Source of the DNA: CAZWHE01 sp964633825
Lineage (GTDB): Bacteria; Planctomycetota; B15-G4; CAYZWU01
Direction of reading: 5' to 3'
NCBI GenBank assembly: GCA_964633825.1
Contig: CAZWHE010000208.1
Coordinates: 1 to 5,529, forward strand
DNA length: 5,529 bases
Both the position numbers and the translations under genes were made by a program. The notes below the pieces were generated by a model that was not told the DNA's origin, did not search any database, and saw only the letters and a list, made by a program, of their open reading frames with translations. This document shows, piece by piece, positions 5,381 to 5,529 of the stretch. Every line of letters starts with the position of its first letter. Within the stretch, counting starts at the first letter, position 1.

Positions 5381-5529
5381 TCAATACTCGACCCGGATTT
5401 GAGCCTTGTTGACCTGAGGTTTCGGGTTGTTCGTAGTGAGCGGCACTCCCTTTGCCGTATCGAGGCTGATCTTGATACGGATGAATTGTTTTCCCCTCAG
5501 GTTATCGAGATCGGCCACCCAGGCGGTTT
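5381..5529 (-). CDS. C-terminal end of an unidentified protein upstream of the lipoprotein gene (partial)
   Basis: The minus strand is open from the window edge to a TGA at 5381-5383 and encodes the last 48 residues of a protein. It begins with WVADLDNLRGKQF and IRIKISLDTAKG and ends with PQVNKAQIRVEY. Alternating hydrophobic residues (FIRIKISL and AQIRVEY) suggest two beta-strands of a terminal beta-sandwich joined by a loop rich in Thr, Asn and Pro, as found at the ends of large secreted or surface proteins. I recall similar endings in planctomycete-type surface proteins with Ig-like domains, but I cannot verify this here. It lies on the same strand as the lipoprotein gene with a gap of 92 bases to the chosen start, so it probably belongs to the same operon. 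The other two minus-strand frames close within about 35 bases of the window edge, which supports this one. Confidence 0.6.
   Translation of the reverse strand, partial: TAWVADLDNLRGKQFIRIKISLDTAKGVPLTTNNPKPQVNKAQIRVEY

Noticed and set aside
1..5529. tRNA, rRNA, CRISPR arrays, insertion sequences, attachment sites
   Set aside because: I looked for cloverleaf-like segments, spaced direct repeats, transposase motifs and terminal inverted repeats and saw none. The window is almost fully accounted for by the listed genes.

Overview
The window reads as a compact bacterial chromosome segment carrying type IV pilus genes. Nearly all of it is transcribed from the minus strand. Reading in the direction of transcription (right to left) it holds: the C-terminal end of an unidentified beta-rich protein (5381-5529); a predicted lipoprotein with two bacterial Ig-like (SbsA/Big_5-type) domains (4464-5288); a complete, apparently active prepilin peptidase, pilD (3558-4451); a 254-base gap with a possible promoter; a short-form elongation factor G-like GTPase of the EF-G2/FusA2 type (1264-3303); a hairpin terminator with A/T tracts on both sides (1199-1234); and the pilus retraction ATPase pilT (59-1120). 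On the plus strand, positions 1-62 carry the last 19 codons of a convergent gene. Its stop codon overlaps the pilT stop, and its tail resembles TIM-barrel metal-dependent hydrolases.

How the genes may work together: PilD cleaves and N-methylates type IV prepilins at the inner membrane, and PilT is the hexameric cytoplasmic ATPase that disassembles the pilus. Both belong to one machine but sit in separate transcription units here. The Ig-like lipoprotein stops 12 bases before pilD, and the pilD ribosome-binding site overlaps its stop codon, so these two are very probably co-transcribed and perhaps translationally coupled. The EF-G-like gene has its own leader and terminator and no obvious link to pili.

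Taxonomy is uncertain. A short-form EF-G paralogue, Big_5 lipoproteins and type IV pili together resemble Planctomycetota or deltaproteobacterial-type lineages from environmental genomes. This is inference from family distribution, not from a marker gene.

The points most worth a second look are: a run of ten G in frame inside the lipoprotein gene (possible slippage or phase-variation site); an 8-bp-stem hairpin overlapping a 12-bp perfect palindrome just upstream of that lipoprotein; the 4-base convergent overlap at the pilT end; and the pilD readthrough frame. I found no clear new defence or mobile system, tRNA, rRNA, CRISPR array or insertion sequence.
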